From NCBI GenBank assembly GCA_029237695.1, contig CM055267.1, forward strand, positions 9,451,043-9,515,042: 64,000 nucleotides of DNA, written 5' to 3'. The notes below the pieces were generated by a model, which saw only the letters and a program-made list of their open reading frames with translations, had not been told where the DNA came from and ran no database searches. Made by a program: the position numbers and the translations under genes. This DNA is from Conchocele bisecta (lineage: Eukaryota > Mollusca > Bivalvia > Lucinida > Thyasiridae). Below, piece after piece: positions 12,601-21,694 of this stretch. Position 1 is the first letter of the stretch; each line of letters begins with the position of its first letter.

Positions 12601-13623
12601 GTATTTTTTTTACAGTGCGCCTGCTATACGGTTATCAATGGTAGATACACCGCTTATTTGAACCCAATTGTCATTGGGGTAAGTTCGTCGGCTCTGAAGT
12701 GACTGAGGAATGCAAATGGAAAATTTAGGAATCAGGGTGTGTAGCTATGTATATATTGGAATAAATATCAGGTATGACAGCAATAAGGAGACAACAATAA
12801 AAAAAACTTCAGTATACTCGCAAACATTGTTCTGGTATGGTCCTCTGATTGTTGCTATTTTTATTCTTTTTTTTATATTTTTTTTTTATTTTCACACAAA
12901 AACATGTACAACCAAGACATATTACTAGTAACATGCGTGTGCATAATACATTCCATTCCATATTTCTACATTACTAAGTAAATATATATTACACATGTTA
13001 TTACCTGTTTGTATATGTTTGAAAAACATTTATAAAGAAAACAAAAAATAGAAAAAAAGTTATCCATTAAAAATAGAGAGAAAACTTAGAGTAAGTAAAA
13101 AAAAAAGAAAAAAATACACCCATGAAAAAATAAAAGAGTTTAATTATATAAGTACGATAAGTACGAGCAGCATGATCATATGTTTGAATTATTTTTGTGT
13201 TGAAATAATATTTTAAGGGAAGAAATGCTAGAAGAAAATAAGTTAGTCTAGCTGTAAACCATTCCATTTTCTATTGTGTATTTCAGCTTTGTTTCTATTT
13301 ACTGCTATTTGATGTTCAAGCTTTTGTTTTTTTTAAATAGTTCTTAAAAGCTGGGACAGTCGGTTCAGTATTTCTTAATTTACATCCATAAATAAAGTAC
13401 TTTCCTAGTATAATACAAACGTTCAAGAATATATTTTCTGTTTCATTCTACCCTAAACTTATTGATTGCCAATCCAATGTAAAATTTCTACCGCTATCAT
13501 GTAAAAACGTGCTTAGCAGAGACCAAAATTGCTGACTTTTTTGGCATTCCCAAAATAAGTGCATTTTTGTTTCTGGTGTCATTTTGCATACATCGCATGA
13601 ATTAGAATTTACAATTTCGCATT
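12601..13623. other. A/T-homopolymer-rich non-coding DNA
   Basis: Long T and A runs, for example around 12868-12890 and 13095-13130, dominate. Open frames here encode only F/K-rich low-complexity peptides. Nothing else is seen before the first inverted element at 13624. Confidence 0.55.
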
Positions 13624-16058
13624 TACATTACACAAACATTGTATTAGCGATCGCACCCCAGAACACCCCCACTGACCAACGTAAAGAGGGGGTCTAGTGG
13701 GGTACCCGCGTAATAGGTAATGCTGTCAAATAGGCCACGATTTAGTGACTATTTTCGATCGATAAATTATGTTGTAAGCAATTGTAGTATGTATTTTCAA
13801 TATTTTTATTATTAAAATATATCATATCGGTACTCCTTTAAATAATATTTGTATATTTTAAATGTGTTGATGTTCTGATGAAGCGCATGAATATAAGTAT
13901 TTACTGATCCAGCTTAATTTGAGGCAAATCACACAGCCTTAAAACATAGTGCTGGAGTGTAAACAATATTATAGTATAGTATTCATAAGTATATCGCTAT
14001 AAACCATTAATTACAATATGTATGCATATTATTAAAACAATAGATGCTATCGCTGTTTCGCTATATGTGATATTTATAACAAAAATAAATGTATTGGTCC
14101 GCGTACGGATTTCTGTCACACAAAGCGCCATTTTCAGTTCATATTTTGACTTGTGCATATGAACCAGACCGTCCGATTCAAATTTTTCTGCAGAATGTTC
14201 AGACTAACTACATAAGTAATGCTGCTAAAAAAGTGTTAACGGTTGGAACATGGTCATCATTAAAAGGAAGAAACCACAGTTGTATTGATGAAAAATAAGA
14301 TTTACCCGAGACCTCATGGGGGCTGCCATTAATCCAGTGTAAACAAAAGACCAGGTGATCCCATTTCCTGAGTAGCCCCTGTTTCGTGAGACGGTGTGCT
14401 AATCATGATAATATGTACCCCAACAATAATTGGAAACGGTTTGAATTTGTCGGTAAAAACTACGAAAATAATGAACAAAATAACGATTTATATTTAACAT
14501 TACCCGTGTAAACGGTATTACTCTCTCATCTGATTGTCATTTGTCATCGATAGATATTTAACGTACTGATCTGGTCTTAATTTATTGTTAACTTTCAACG
14601 TCATTTACAGAATACATGACTGATTTTGGAAACAAAAATATAACGGTAAAATACGATGACGTCTGCTCTGAAATATCTGTCAACTTGCGGACGTAATTTA
14701 AATAAATATATTATATTCTAATATCGGCTACACCTGGGACTAATCATGCATTTATGTATGGTCCTTGGCTACACCCGACACATTACACAGATCTAATTAT
14801 AAATACACGTGTCGCTATGTGTGGACAAAAATTAATAACGCGCAGCCGTGTGACGAGTTGTTGATCTGATGACATCACACAGCTAAAACGAAGAATAAAC
14901 AGAATAAACGAATAATAAAAAATAGCTGTACATTTTTACCCTTAGGCAATGTTTTGAAATTGACGCGTCGTTTTTTTGGTGTGCCGCACACCTCGCCGTC
15001 AAATTGTGTTGAAAAGTTGACAAAAATTCTATCACCGTATTTAGTTTTGTCGATATTGTTTAAAAATTCAGTAATATTTTACGTAAATGGTGTTGAAAAT
15101 TGACACAACATATATAGCCGGATTTCCCCGATATTCGTTTAGAAAATCACCCATATTTTCCGTAAATGGTGTTGACACAAAATTCAGCGCTCACGCGGAA
15201 TTCACATCAAATAAAAAATACTAATTTAATAAATAGACGCCGAAGGCTACTGTGTTTGCGGCCAGTGAATTCTGGTCGTGGTAGCCACAGGCGCAGTTCG
15301 AACAATGTCATTATCAGATGGAGGACATTAATTATTTCAAATTCATAAAAAAAATGTTTGCTGTCCTAAAATTTATCTTATTCTAAAAGAGCTAAGATTA
15401 AATGCAATATTAATTGTGACAGCCAAACAAAATTATTTTGGGACAGTAAAAAATTATACGGTATGTATACACAGTACCTCAAACTTAAAAATAAAACAGT
15501 AACAAACTGTCGGTCTATATATTATTTAAACTTTCATCGTTAGTAAGCTTCTATCAGTTTCTAACTATTTTTATTAAAATCATAAAATTGTGAAAATATT
15601 AAAATCACAAAATTAATGGGAACAAATATATACCAAGTCGAGGTTTGAACCCCCGACCCTTTCGGTAATTGGTAATTCAATCATAAAAGTAGGCGACCTT
15701 AACCTCACGACTATTGTACCATTTACGATGATTACATTTGTACAGAAGTACTATCAGTATTGCGCAAACATTTGAACGTAATAATTATTAAATTAGTTGC
15801 AACTCCGTCTACAACGATACCGTTACAGCGATACGCTATTGAAACAACATGTATTAGTACCCATAACATAGCAAAGTAATGTATCATTATATATCACAGG
15901 AGATAGATTAAAACTGTATAAACTAATAAACAGAACGATCCGCTTGGCTCGTATGAAAATAGTTCCCATACGTGGCAGTGGTGTATATTGATTATCTCCC
16001 TTGCCGAAAGTAGTGATTTATTCATTCAAAATAAGACGTGTTTGCGTAATGTATATAA
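13624..16058 (-). mobile_element. ~2.4-kb short-TIR element, copy 1 (inverted relative to copy 2)
   Basis: The ends are CATTACACAAAC on the left and GTTTGCGTAATG on the right, imperfect inverted copies. The bases just outside are TA on both sides, compatible with a TA target duplication. The whole interval matches the reverse complement of 17028-19584 with many point differences. Landmarks shared with that copy are the TCCGCGTACGGATTTCTGTC word at 14097, the ACGCGTCG...GTGCCGCACACC part near 14962, the tRNA-like segment and several short direct repeats containing GTAAATGGTGTTGA. There is no transposase; conserved short frames such as NLINRRRRLLCLRPVNSGRG lack any recognised domain. It is called a non-autonomous DNA element. 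Confidence 0.75.
15632..15722 (-). tRNA. tRNA-like sequence (pseudo-tRNA) inside copy 1
   Basis: Read on the minus strand, a G(T)GAGGTTAAGGTCG D-arm-like part is followed about 40 bases on by GGGGGTTCAAACCTCGAC. That matches a T-arm with the GTTCAAAYC box B core. The spacing allows a class II tRNA with a long variable arm. The anticodon cannot be assigned and the acceptor stem is poor, so a functional tRNA is unlikely. It may serve as an internal polymerase III promoter of the element. Confidence 0.4.
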
Positions 16059-16162
16059 ATAATCGTTCGTGTCCTAAGTTTTGAACATATAGTGCTTCTA
16101 AAATACTGTGTATTTACAATTTTCCAATTAATAGTTGTTTCTGAAAACTCTGCATTCCATTT

Positions 16163-16374
16163 AGTAGTATAGAGGGAGTCAAAATTATACCACCTAAGGT
16201 GGTATCATTTCCATCCCTCTATACTACCGCCACCCCCACCACCCCCGAAAATTCCAAAAATTGGTTAACGATGAAATTGTCTCCCTACATCAAATTTATG
16301 AATTTTGGAGAAAATAATTTTGAATAGAAGGAGTCAAAATGATACCACCTCCAACCAAAGTTGATGGTGGTATC
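16163..16374. repeat. Two hairpins sharing a GAGTCAAAATKATACCACC box
   Basis: The first hairpin nests ATACCACC-TAA-GGTGGTAT at 16188-16206 within TAGTATAGAGGGA (16163-16175) and TCCCTCTATACTA (16214-16226). About 160 bases on, GATACCACC (16341-16349) pairs with GGTGGTATC (16366-16374). Both are preceded by GAGTCAAAAT. They lie just upstream of the small reading frame at 16463 and at the left side of the Polinton genes. A role in expression or at the element end is possible but not shown. Confidence 0.6.
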
Positions 16375-16462
16375 TTAGTCTAATTATATTGGTGTCATAA
16401 ATACATAAGTTAAATGTGACACCAATTGAACAGAAAAAACACTACAAATATTATTAGATAAA

Positions 16463-16822
16463 ATGGATAATAAAATACAATGTTAATTGAAAGCTTATAA
16501 TGACTGTGTTGAAGAAGTTTACGAAGAATACGGGGGTTATAGTCCTATATATAAATTCTATAAATTGAAAACACTAGACAATATAGAACACATGAAATAT
16601 CAGCGTAATTTATTACGCTCCGATAAAAACGTTGCATTTACAATATTATACCGACAATTATGTGAACTATACAAGAGGCAAATACAAACATTAAGAAGGA
16701 TAACGCTTGTCGGATATAAAACAACTAAGGTGTATTATATAAAATTGTTAAAACCCAACGATTCGTTTACGAATGTACATTTCTACGATATCTCTTTTAA
16801 AGATATTGAACTTAATTTGTAA
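16463..16822 (+). pseudogene. Small Polinton-associated gene with an early in-frame stop
   Basis: An ATG at 16463 opens a frame that meets TAA at 16484-16486 after seven codons, then continues open in the same frame for 111 codons to 16822. The product is rich in Y, K and N (for example VYEEYGGYSPIYKFYK). No family is recognised. It converges tail to tail with 16837-17031, with 14 bases between. The early stop suggests a dead gene unless translation begins downstream, where no ATG lies close. Confidence 0.45.
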
Positions 16823-16836
16823 AAAAACAATACTAA

Positions 16837-17031
16837 TTAATTTATGTTGTAATCACAACACCAAGCAGACGACAATGTTACAATTACACGGGTTATGAAC
16901 ACGAGTGTATTTATAGCCTCAATACGAACCCTTTCAGAGGTATCCTCAAGTGCTCTGTTCGCGGCTCTACGAACACGTTTCAGTTTATCGGAAACTTCAG
17001 TAAACTCTGTACGGGTCTCTTCCCGAAACAT
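16837..17031 (-). pseudogene. 3' part of the split coiled-coil Polinton gene
   Basis: This 64-codon frame begins exactly at the border of the 2.5-kb element copy 2. Its first residues (FREETRTEFTEVSDKL) repeat the pattern found twice at the interrupted end of 19585-19915 (VREEAHTGLKDLGGKI and VGEEDHAALTEVGGKI). It is therefore read as the downstream half of that gene, separated by the insertion. The end carries a hydrophobic segment (INTLVFITRVIVTL), a likely membrane anchor. The apparent ATG at 17031 comes partly from the inserted element's end. Confidence 0.65.
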
Positions 17032-19584
17032 TACGCAAACACGTCTTATTTGGAATTAATAAATTCACTGAACTACTTTCGGCAAGGGAGATAATCAATA
17101 TCACGCGAACTATTTTCATACGAGCCAAGCGGATTGTTCTGTTTATGATTAGGATATATAGTTTTAAGCTATCTCCTGTGATATATAATGATACATTACT
17201 TTGTTATGTTATGGGTACTAATACATGTTGTTTCAATAGCGTATCTCTGTAACGGTATTGTTGTAGATGGAGTTGCAAATAATTTAATAATTATTACGTT
17301 CAAATGGTGGCGTAATACTGATAGCACTTCTGTATAACTGTGATTGTCATAAATGGCGCAACAGTCGTGAGGTTAAGGTCGCCGACTTCAATGATTTAAT
17401 TACCGATTCCCGAAAGGGTCGGGGGTTCAAACCTCGACGTGGTATACAAAAAAATTCTCCATATATATTATTTTTGTGATTTTAATATTTTTTAATATTT
17501 TCACAATTTTATGATTTTAATAAAAATACCTATAAATTGATAGAAACTTACCAACAATTAAAGTGTCTGTCTTTAAGTAATATATACACAGACAGTTTGT
17601 TACTGATGTTTTAAGTTTAAGTAATATATACACAGACAGTTTGTTACTGTTTTTTTTTAAGTTTGAGGTACTGTCTATACTGTCTATACCATATAATGTT
17701 TTACTGTCCCAAAATCTTTTTTTTTTGGCTGTCACAATTAATTAATTTTCGGACAGCAAACATTTTTTTATGAATTTGAAATAATTATTGTCCTCCATCT
17801 GCTCACAACACTGTTCCAACTGCGCCTGTGGCTACCACGACCAGAATTCACTGGCCGCAAACACAGTAGCCATCGGCGTCTATTTATTAAATTATTATTT
17901 TGTATTTTATTGAATTCCGCGTGAACGCTGCATTTTGTGTCAACACCATTTACAGAAAATATTGGTGATTTTCTAAACGAATATCGGAGAAATGCGGCTA
18001 TATATTTTGTCAATTTTCAACACCATTTACGGAAAAAAATTACTGATTTTTTAAAACAATATCGGCACAACTAAATACGGTGATAGAATTTTTGTCAACT
18101 TTTCAACACCATTTACGGAAAATATTACTGATTTTCTAAAAACAATATCGGCGAAGGTGTACTGAACTACTCTTTATTTTAAATAACCAGCCGTCTAATA
18201 GATCTGTGTATAATCGAGAGTATATCGTTAATTGTCATGTTGTCTCCGACAGTGAGGTGTTGCGGCACACATCAAAACGACACGTCAATTTCAAAACATT
18301 GCCTAAGGGTCACAGCTGTGTGGTGTCATCAGATCAACACCTCGTCACACACAACTACGCATTATCGATTTTTTCCCCACACAAAGCGACGTGTATTTAC
18401 AACTAGATCTGTGTAATGTGTCGGGTGTAGCCAAAGACAATACATAAATTCGTAATTAGTCACAAATGTAGCCTTAAAATATAATCGATTTCCTTAAATT
18501 ACGTCCGCATGTTGACAGATATTTCAGAGCAGACGTCATCGTAATTTGCCGTTATTTATTTCCAAAATTAACCATATATTCTGTAAATGGCTTTGAAAGT
18601 TGACAATAAATTAAGACCAGATCAGTACGTTAAATCGCTATCGACGACAACTGACGATCCGATGAGAGAGTAATACCGTTTAAGCGTATCCAATGTTAAA
18701 TATACATCGTTATTTTTTTATGACTTTCGTAGTTTTTACCGAGAAATTCAAACCGTTTCCAATTATTGGGGAACATAATATCATGATTAGCACATCGTTT
18801 CACTAAGCGGGGGCTACTCAGGAAATGGGATCACAAGGTCTATTGTTTACACTGGATTAATGGCGGCCTCCATGAGGTCTCAGGTAAATCTTATTTTTCA
18901 ATAATACGACTGTGGTTTCTTCCTTTTAGTGATAACCATGTTCCAGCCGTTAACACTTATTTAGCAACATTACTTAATATCTGAACATTCTGCAGAGAAA
19001 TCTGAATTGGACGGAATCGAGCGTTGTTTAAACTTAGTCCGGTTCATATGCACAGGTCAAAATATGAACTGAAAATGGCGCTTTGTGCGACAGAAATCCG
19101 TACGCGGACGAATAAAAAAAATATTTTGTTATACATATCACATACAGCGAAACAGCGGTAGCATCTACTGTTTTAATAATATGCATACATATTGTAATTA
19201 ATGTTTAATAGTGATATACTTATGAATAATATACGATACTATGGTTTATACTCCAGCACTATGTTTTTAGGCTGTGTGATTTGCCTCAATATAAACTGGA
19301 TTAATTAATACTTATATTCATGCGCTTCATGACAACATCATTACATTTAAAATATACAAATATTACTTAAAGGGGTACCGATATGATACATTTTAATAAT
19401 ATAAATATTGAAAATACACATTACAATCGCTTACAACATAAGTTATTGATTGAAAATAGTCACTGCATCGTGACCTATTTGACCGCATTACCTATTGCGC
19501 GGCAACCTCACCAAACCCGCTGTTTACATAGGTAACCGTGGGTTTGGTGAGGTAGGCTCGCTAATACAATGTTTGCGTAATGTT
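17028..19584 (+). mobile_element. ~2.5-kb short-TIR element, copy 2, inserted in a Polinton gene
   Basis: It is bounded by ACATTACGCAAAC on the left and GTTTGCGTAATGT on the right, a perfect 13-base inverted repeat. It is the reverse complement, with divergence, of 13624-16058. It divides the coiled-coil gene whose halves are 19585-19915 and 16837-17031, so it entered after the Polinton was in place or while the Polinton was mobile. No clear target duplication is seen at this copy. It contains a tRNA-like segment at 17350-17441, three GTAAATGGTGTTGA-type direct repeats at about 17935-18170, and a subterminal hairpin at 19507-19554. No transposase is encoded. Confidence 0.8.
17350..17441 (+). 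tRNA. tRNA-like sequence (pseudo-tRNA) inside copy 2
   Basis: GGCGCAACAGTCGTGAGGT is followed by a GACTTCAATGATT loop-like part, a pairing CCGATTCCC/GGGTCGG part and GGGTTCAAACCTCGAC. This is the arrangement of a long-variable-arm tRNA with a box B. It is the counterpart of 15632-15722 and keeps the box B core exactly. A stable acceptor stem is not evident, so it is called tRNA-related. Confidence 0.45.
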
Positions 19585-19915
19585 CTGTTATTTTTCCACC
19601 TACTTCAGTAAGTGCTGCATGATCCTCTTCTCCAACTTGGATTATTTTCCCACCGAGATCCTTAAGTCCTGTATGTGCCTCTTCGCGAACTTGTGCAGTC
19701 GCCGTCAGGACGTCTACTCTAAGCTGTGCCATACTCCTGTGAATCCCGTTTATGGCCTCCGATATAGTTTTATTGATCAGGGCCTTGGTTTTTCCGGTAG
19801 TTAAAAAGTCACTCTCTGTCGGGATGAATCCCCCTTCTGCTGGTTCCAAATTCTTTGAATCTGTCGCCCTATCCCGATTGGAATTGGAAGAACTACCTGG
19901 TCCGTATATACTCAT
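19585..19915 (-). pseudogene. 5' part of the split coiled-coil Polinton gene
   Basis: The start is taken at the ATG 19915-19913 (MSIYGPGSSSNS) because the AT-rich dyad box 19918-19935 abuts it, as at other genes of this element. A longer frame begins at 19951 but would run through the box. The protein has a low-complexity N-terminus, then heptad-rich sequence with two near repeats of the V-x-EE...GGKI type, predicting a coiled coil. The frame enters the 2.5-kb insertion at about 19584 and loses its natural end, which is found at 17031-16837. No enzymatic motif is seen. A structural or membrane-associated virion protein is a guess. Confidence 0.6.
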
Positions 19916-19917
19916 AA

Positions 19918-19935
19918 TTAATTTTAAGAAAATTA
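19918..19935 (-). promoter_or_regulatory. Dyad TAATTTT-AAG-AAAATTA box before the coiled-coil gene
   Basis: TTAATTTTAAGAAAATTA lies two bases upstream of the minus-strand ATG at 19915. The arms TAATTTT and AAAATTA are exact reverse complements around a 3-base centre. The same sequence precedes genes at 22924, 24.3 kb and 25193. It also overlaps the stop of the next minus-strand gene (19933). Confidence 0.6.
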
Positions 19936-20304
19936 TAAAATTGGGGCACATATATTCAATTGGAAATTTCGAGAACGACCTTTATTTGCGGAGTATGTCT
20001 CTCTAAACCCGAGTTGAATACCCAACGCCGGGGAGACCACTACCTTACTATCTAGGCCGATGGTCATTGTTGTGAGCCCGGTAGCCTTCGATACTGTGAG
20101 GTTGACTCTACCGTCAAGCTCTGAGGTGACAAAATGAGGCAGCTTTACACCTACTTGTTGTCCATCCTTCTCATAGTAAAACGCTTTGCTCGTCACCACA
20201 TTCTGCCACCCAACCGTGAAGGTGATTGATCTGAGACCGAGACCGGTGTTTTCCGCAGCAGTTGTCGATCGACTTTTGAAGTTAACAACTCTCTTTTTGA
20301 ACAT
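19933..20304 (-). CDS. Polinton protein of unknown function (123 aa)
   Basis: The ATG at 20304 (MFKKRVVNF) is preferred over the alternative start at 20319. The C-terminal half contains VVVSPALGIQLGF, a block resembling the end of a beta-rich protein seen in other invertebrate Polintons, where a longer N-terminal part usually precedes it. It may thus be a short or truncated version. It is divergently arranged with the 20338 gene, the two starts being 33 bases apart, so promoters must overlap. No membrane segment or catalytic motif is seen. Family link is from memory and weak. Confidence 0.55.
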   Translation of the reverse strand: MFKKRVVNFKSRSTTAAENTGLGLRSITFTVGWQNVVTSKAFYYEKDGQQVGVKLPHFVTSELDGRVNLTVSKATGLTTMTIGLDSKVVVSPALGIQLGFRETYSANKGRSRNFQLNICAPIL

Positions 20305-20337
20305 TAGTGATAGTAGCAAACATAATAATATCTTTCA

Positions 20338-21273
20338 ATGGATACCAAAGCATTAAGCTTTAATTATAATGCAAAGTACGCGGTCGGAGGTAAATACACG
20401 CAAAAAGACGTTGTTAACCACCTTGTACACCCAACTATAACGGTTAGACCGGACAGTGGCTTTGCCACCAACTTTCCTGACATATTTGAACAATATAGGT
20501 TGCCAACGATTACTACAATGGTGGCGGTAAACGGGTGGAAAGCAACACCGATGCAGTTTTGGCAGAACCAAATAAATTTCGCTGTATGGTGCGCAACAGC
20601 CGGATGTGGAGTTTCACATCAAGACCATCTCACATTCAAGAATGGCATGCTCCGAAGTGTCTACAACTTTCATGTGTATTATACTATTAGGAGGATTCTC
20701 AAAGAACTAGGTATTCCATTACCTCAAGACGACGGCTGGGATCCTATTTCCAGCACATACAACCGTAAGGCGTTCGAAAGACTGTGTTACGAATTTAACG
20801 TTTCAAAAGATTCGGATTGGAGACAGAAAGAATTCTGGTACACTTTCGGTTTAGGTGACGTTTACATAACGGGTATGGGGTTTGTGAAGCACCCAAAGCA
20901 TCCACCACCACCAATAAAAACAAAGAATACCGACCCCAATCACGATTGGACGCCACCAGTACCATGGTCTTTCAAATCGGCCCATGTTGATTTCATTCAG
21001 CAACCTGCGGGGGTAAATACCGCGTGGGGATCATTTGTATTAGATAAGGGTCTAGGGTTCACGCAGGCAGGTGTTACTCACCTCAACAACTCCATTCGCA
21101 CGTACGTCTGGGCCATCATCGGCGCACAGAAGCAAACTCGCAGTTCTATAATAGGAGTCGGAACGGCGTTTGACGCGCAAAAACAATTATTGGCACTTGT
21201 AGAAGACTCCATCTCAGCTAGGGTGGACCTGGAGAAGGCTATCCAGAATTATCAAGACGTTTTTGCAGAATGA
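20338..21273 (+). CDS. Conserved Polinton protein, probably structural (311 aa)
   Basis: A clean frame of 311 codons from ATG 20338. It carries the tract FHVYYTIRRILKELGIPLP around residues 112-130, a proline run (KHPPPPIK) and DPNHDWTPPVPW, the last encoded by an in-gene palindrome at 20936-20949. I associate this protein with invertebrate Polintons, but its function is unknown; minor capsid or vertex-associated roles are possible. The stop at 21271-21273 follows a T5 run at 21260-21264, and a second frame beginning inside that run (21263) continues with related-looking sequence. The natural protein may therefore be longer, with one extra base here breaking it. Confidence 0.7.
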   Translation: MDTKALSFNYNAKYAVGGKYTQKDVVNHLVHPTITVRPDSGFATNFPDIFEQYRLPTITTMVAVNGWKATPMQFWQNQINFAVWCATAGCGVSHQDHLTFKNGMLRSVYNFHVYYTIRRILKELGIPLPQDDGWDPISSTYNRKAFERLCYEFNVSKDSDWRQKEFWYTFGLGDVYITGMGFVKHPKHPPPPIKTKNTDPNHDWTPPVPWSFKSAHVDFIQQPAGVNTAWGSFVLDKGLGFTQAGVTHLNNSIRTYVWAIIGAQKQTRSSIIGVGTAFDAQKQLLALVEDSISARVDLEKAIQNYQDVFAE

Positions 21274-21688
21274 CAGCACCCCAGTAGACTACGTATTTGG
21301 AATAGGTCTTTATATGGCGACGAGCAAAATGATACTACGAGACGACCGAGTTGACGGTTACAATAATCAGATCGTCATCGCCACCGTCAATCAAAAAATC
21401 GGCCACAACGGGAACGTGAACGCGGATATCCTCAAACTACCCCTCAAGACGGTCATAAAAACCCCAAGCCAATCGCGATTGGATGCGCCTCACTCAACAC
21501 AATCGGGATTGAAGTTGAACCCAGCACCCCCAATTCACAAATTGAGTCCCCCCAAGTCAATCGTCAACAGTGTTGAGGGAACAGGAGCGGAAACACCAAT
21601 CGAGATTGGAAGCACAACACACGAGGAGGAGAAATTAGGGCTCGTCATCGCCTTCGTGGCGATAGGACTACTAGCGCTTTGGTTTTAG
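21263..21688 (+). CDS. Downstream frame of the 20338 gene, with C-terminal membrane segment
   Basis: This 141-codon frame starts with TTG inside the last codons of the 20338 gene, in the +1 frame. It begins with NDSTPVDYVFGIGLYMATSK and ends in a hydrophobic tail, LGLVIAFVAIGLLALWF, a likely membrane anchor. The middle is proline-rich and packed with palindromes at 21469, 21500, 21531 and 21596, read as SRLDAP, SGLKLN, PIHKL and PIEIGS. Either it is the broken C-terminus of the preceding gene, through one inserted base in T5 or a +1 frameshift, or a separate overlapping gene without an ATG. The first reading is favoured. Confidence 0.6.
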   Translation: MQNDSTPVDYVFGIGLYMATSKMILRDDRVDGYNNQIVIATVNQKIGHNGNVNADILKLPLKTVIKTPSQSRLDAPHSTQSGLKLNPAPPIHKLSPPKSIVNSVEGTGAETPIEIGSTTHEEEKLGLVIAFVAIGLLALWF

Positions 21689-21694
21689 AAACTC

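Noticed and set aside
13624..19584. Arms as the terminal inverted repeats of the Polinton
   Set aside because: Each arm has its own short inverted ends, both arms lie on the left side of the Polinton genes, one arm cuts a Polinton gene, and no matching arm exists beyond the polymerase at 31 kb.
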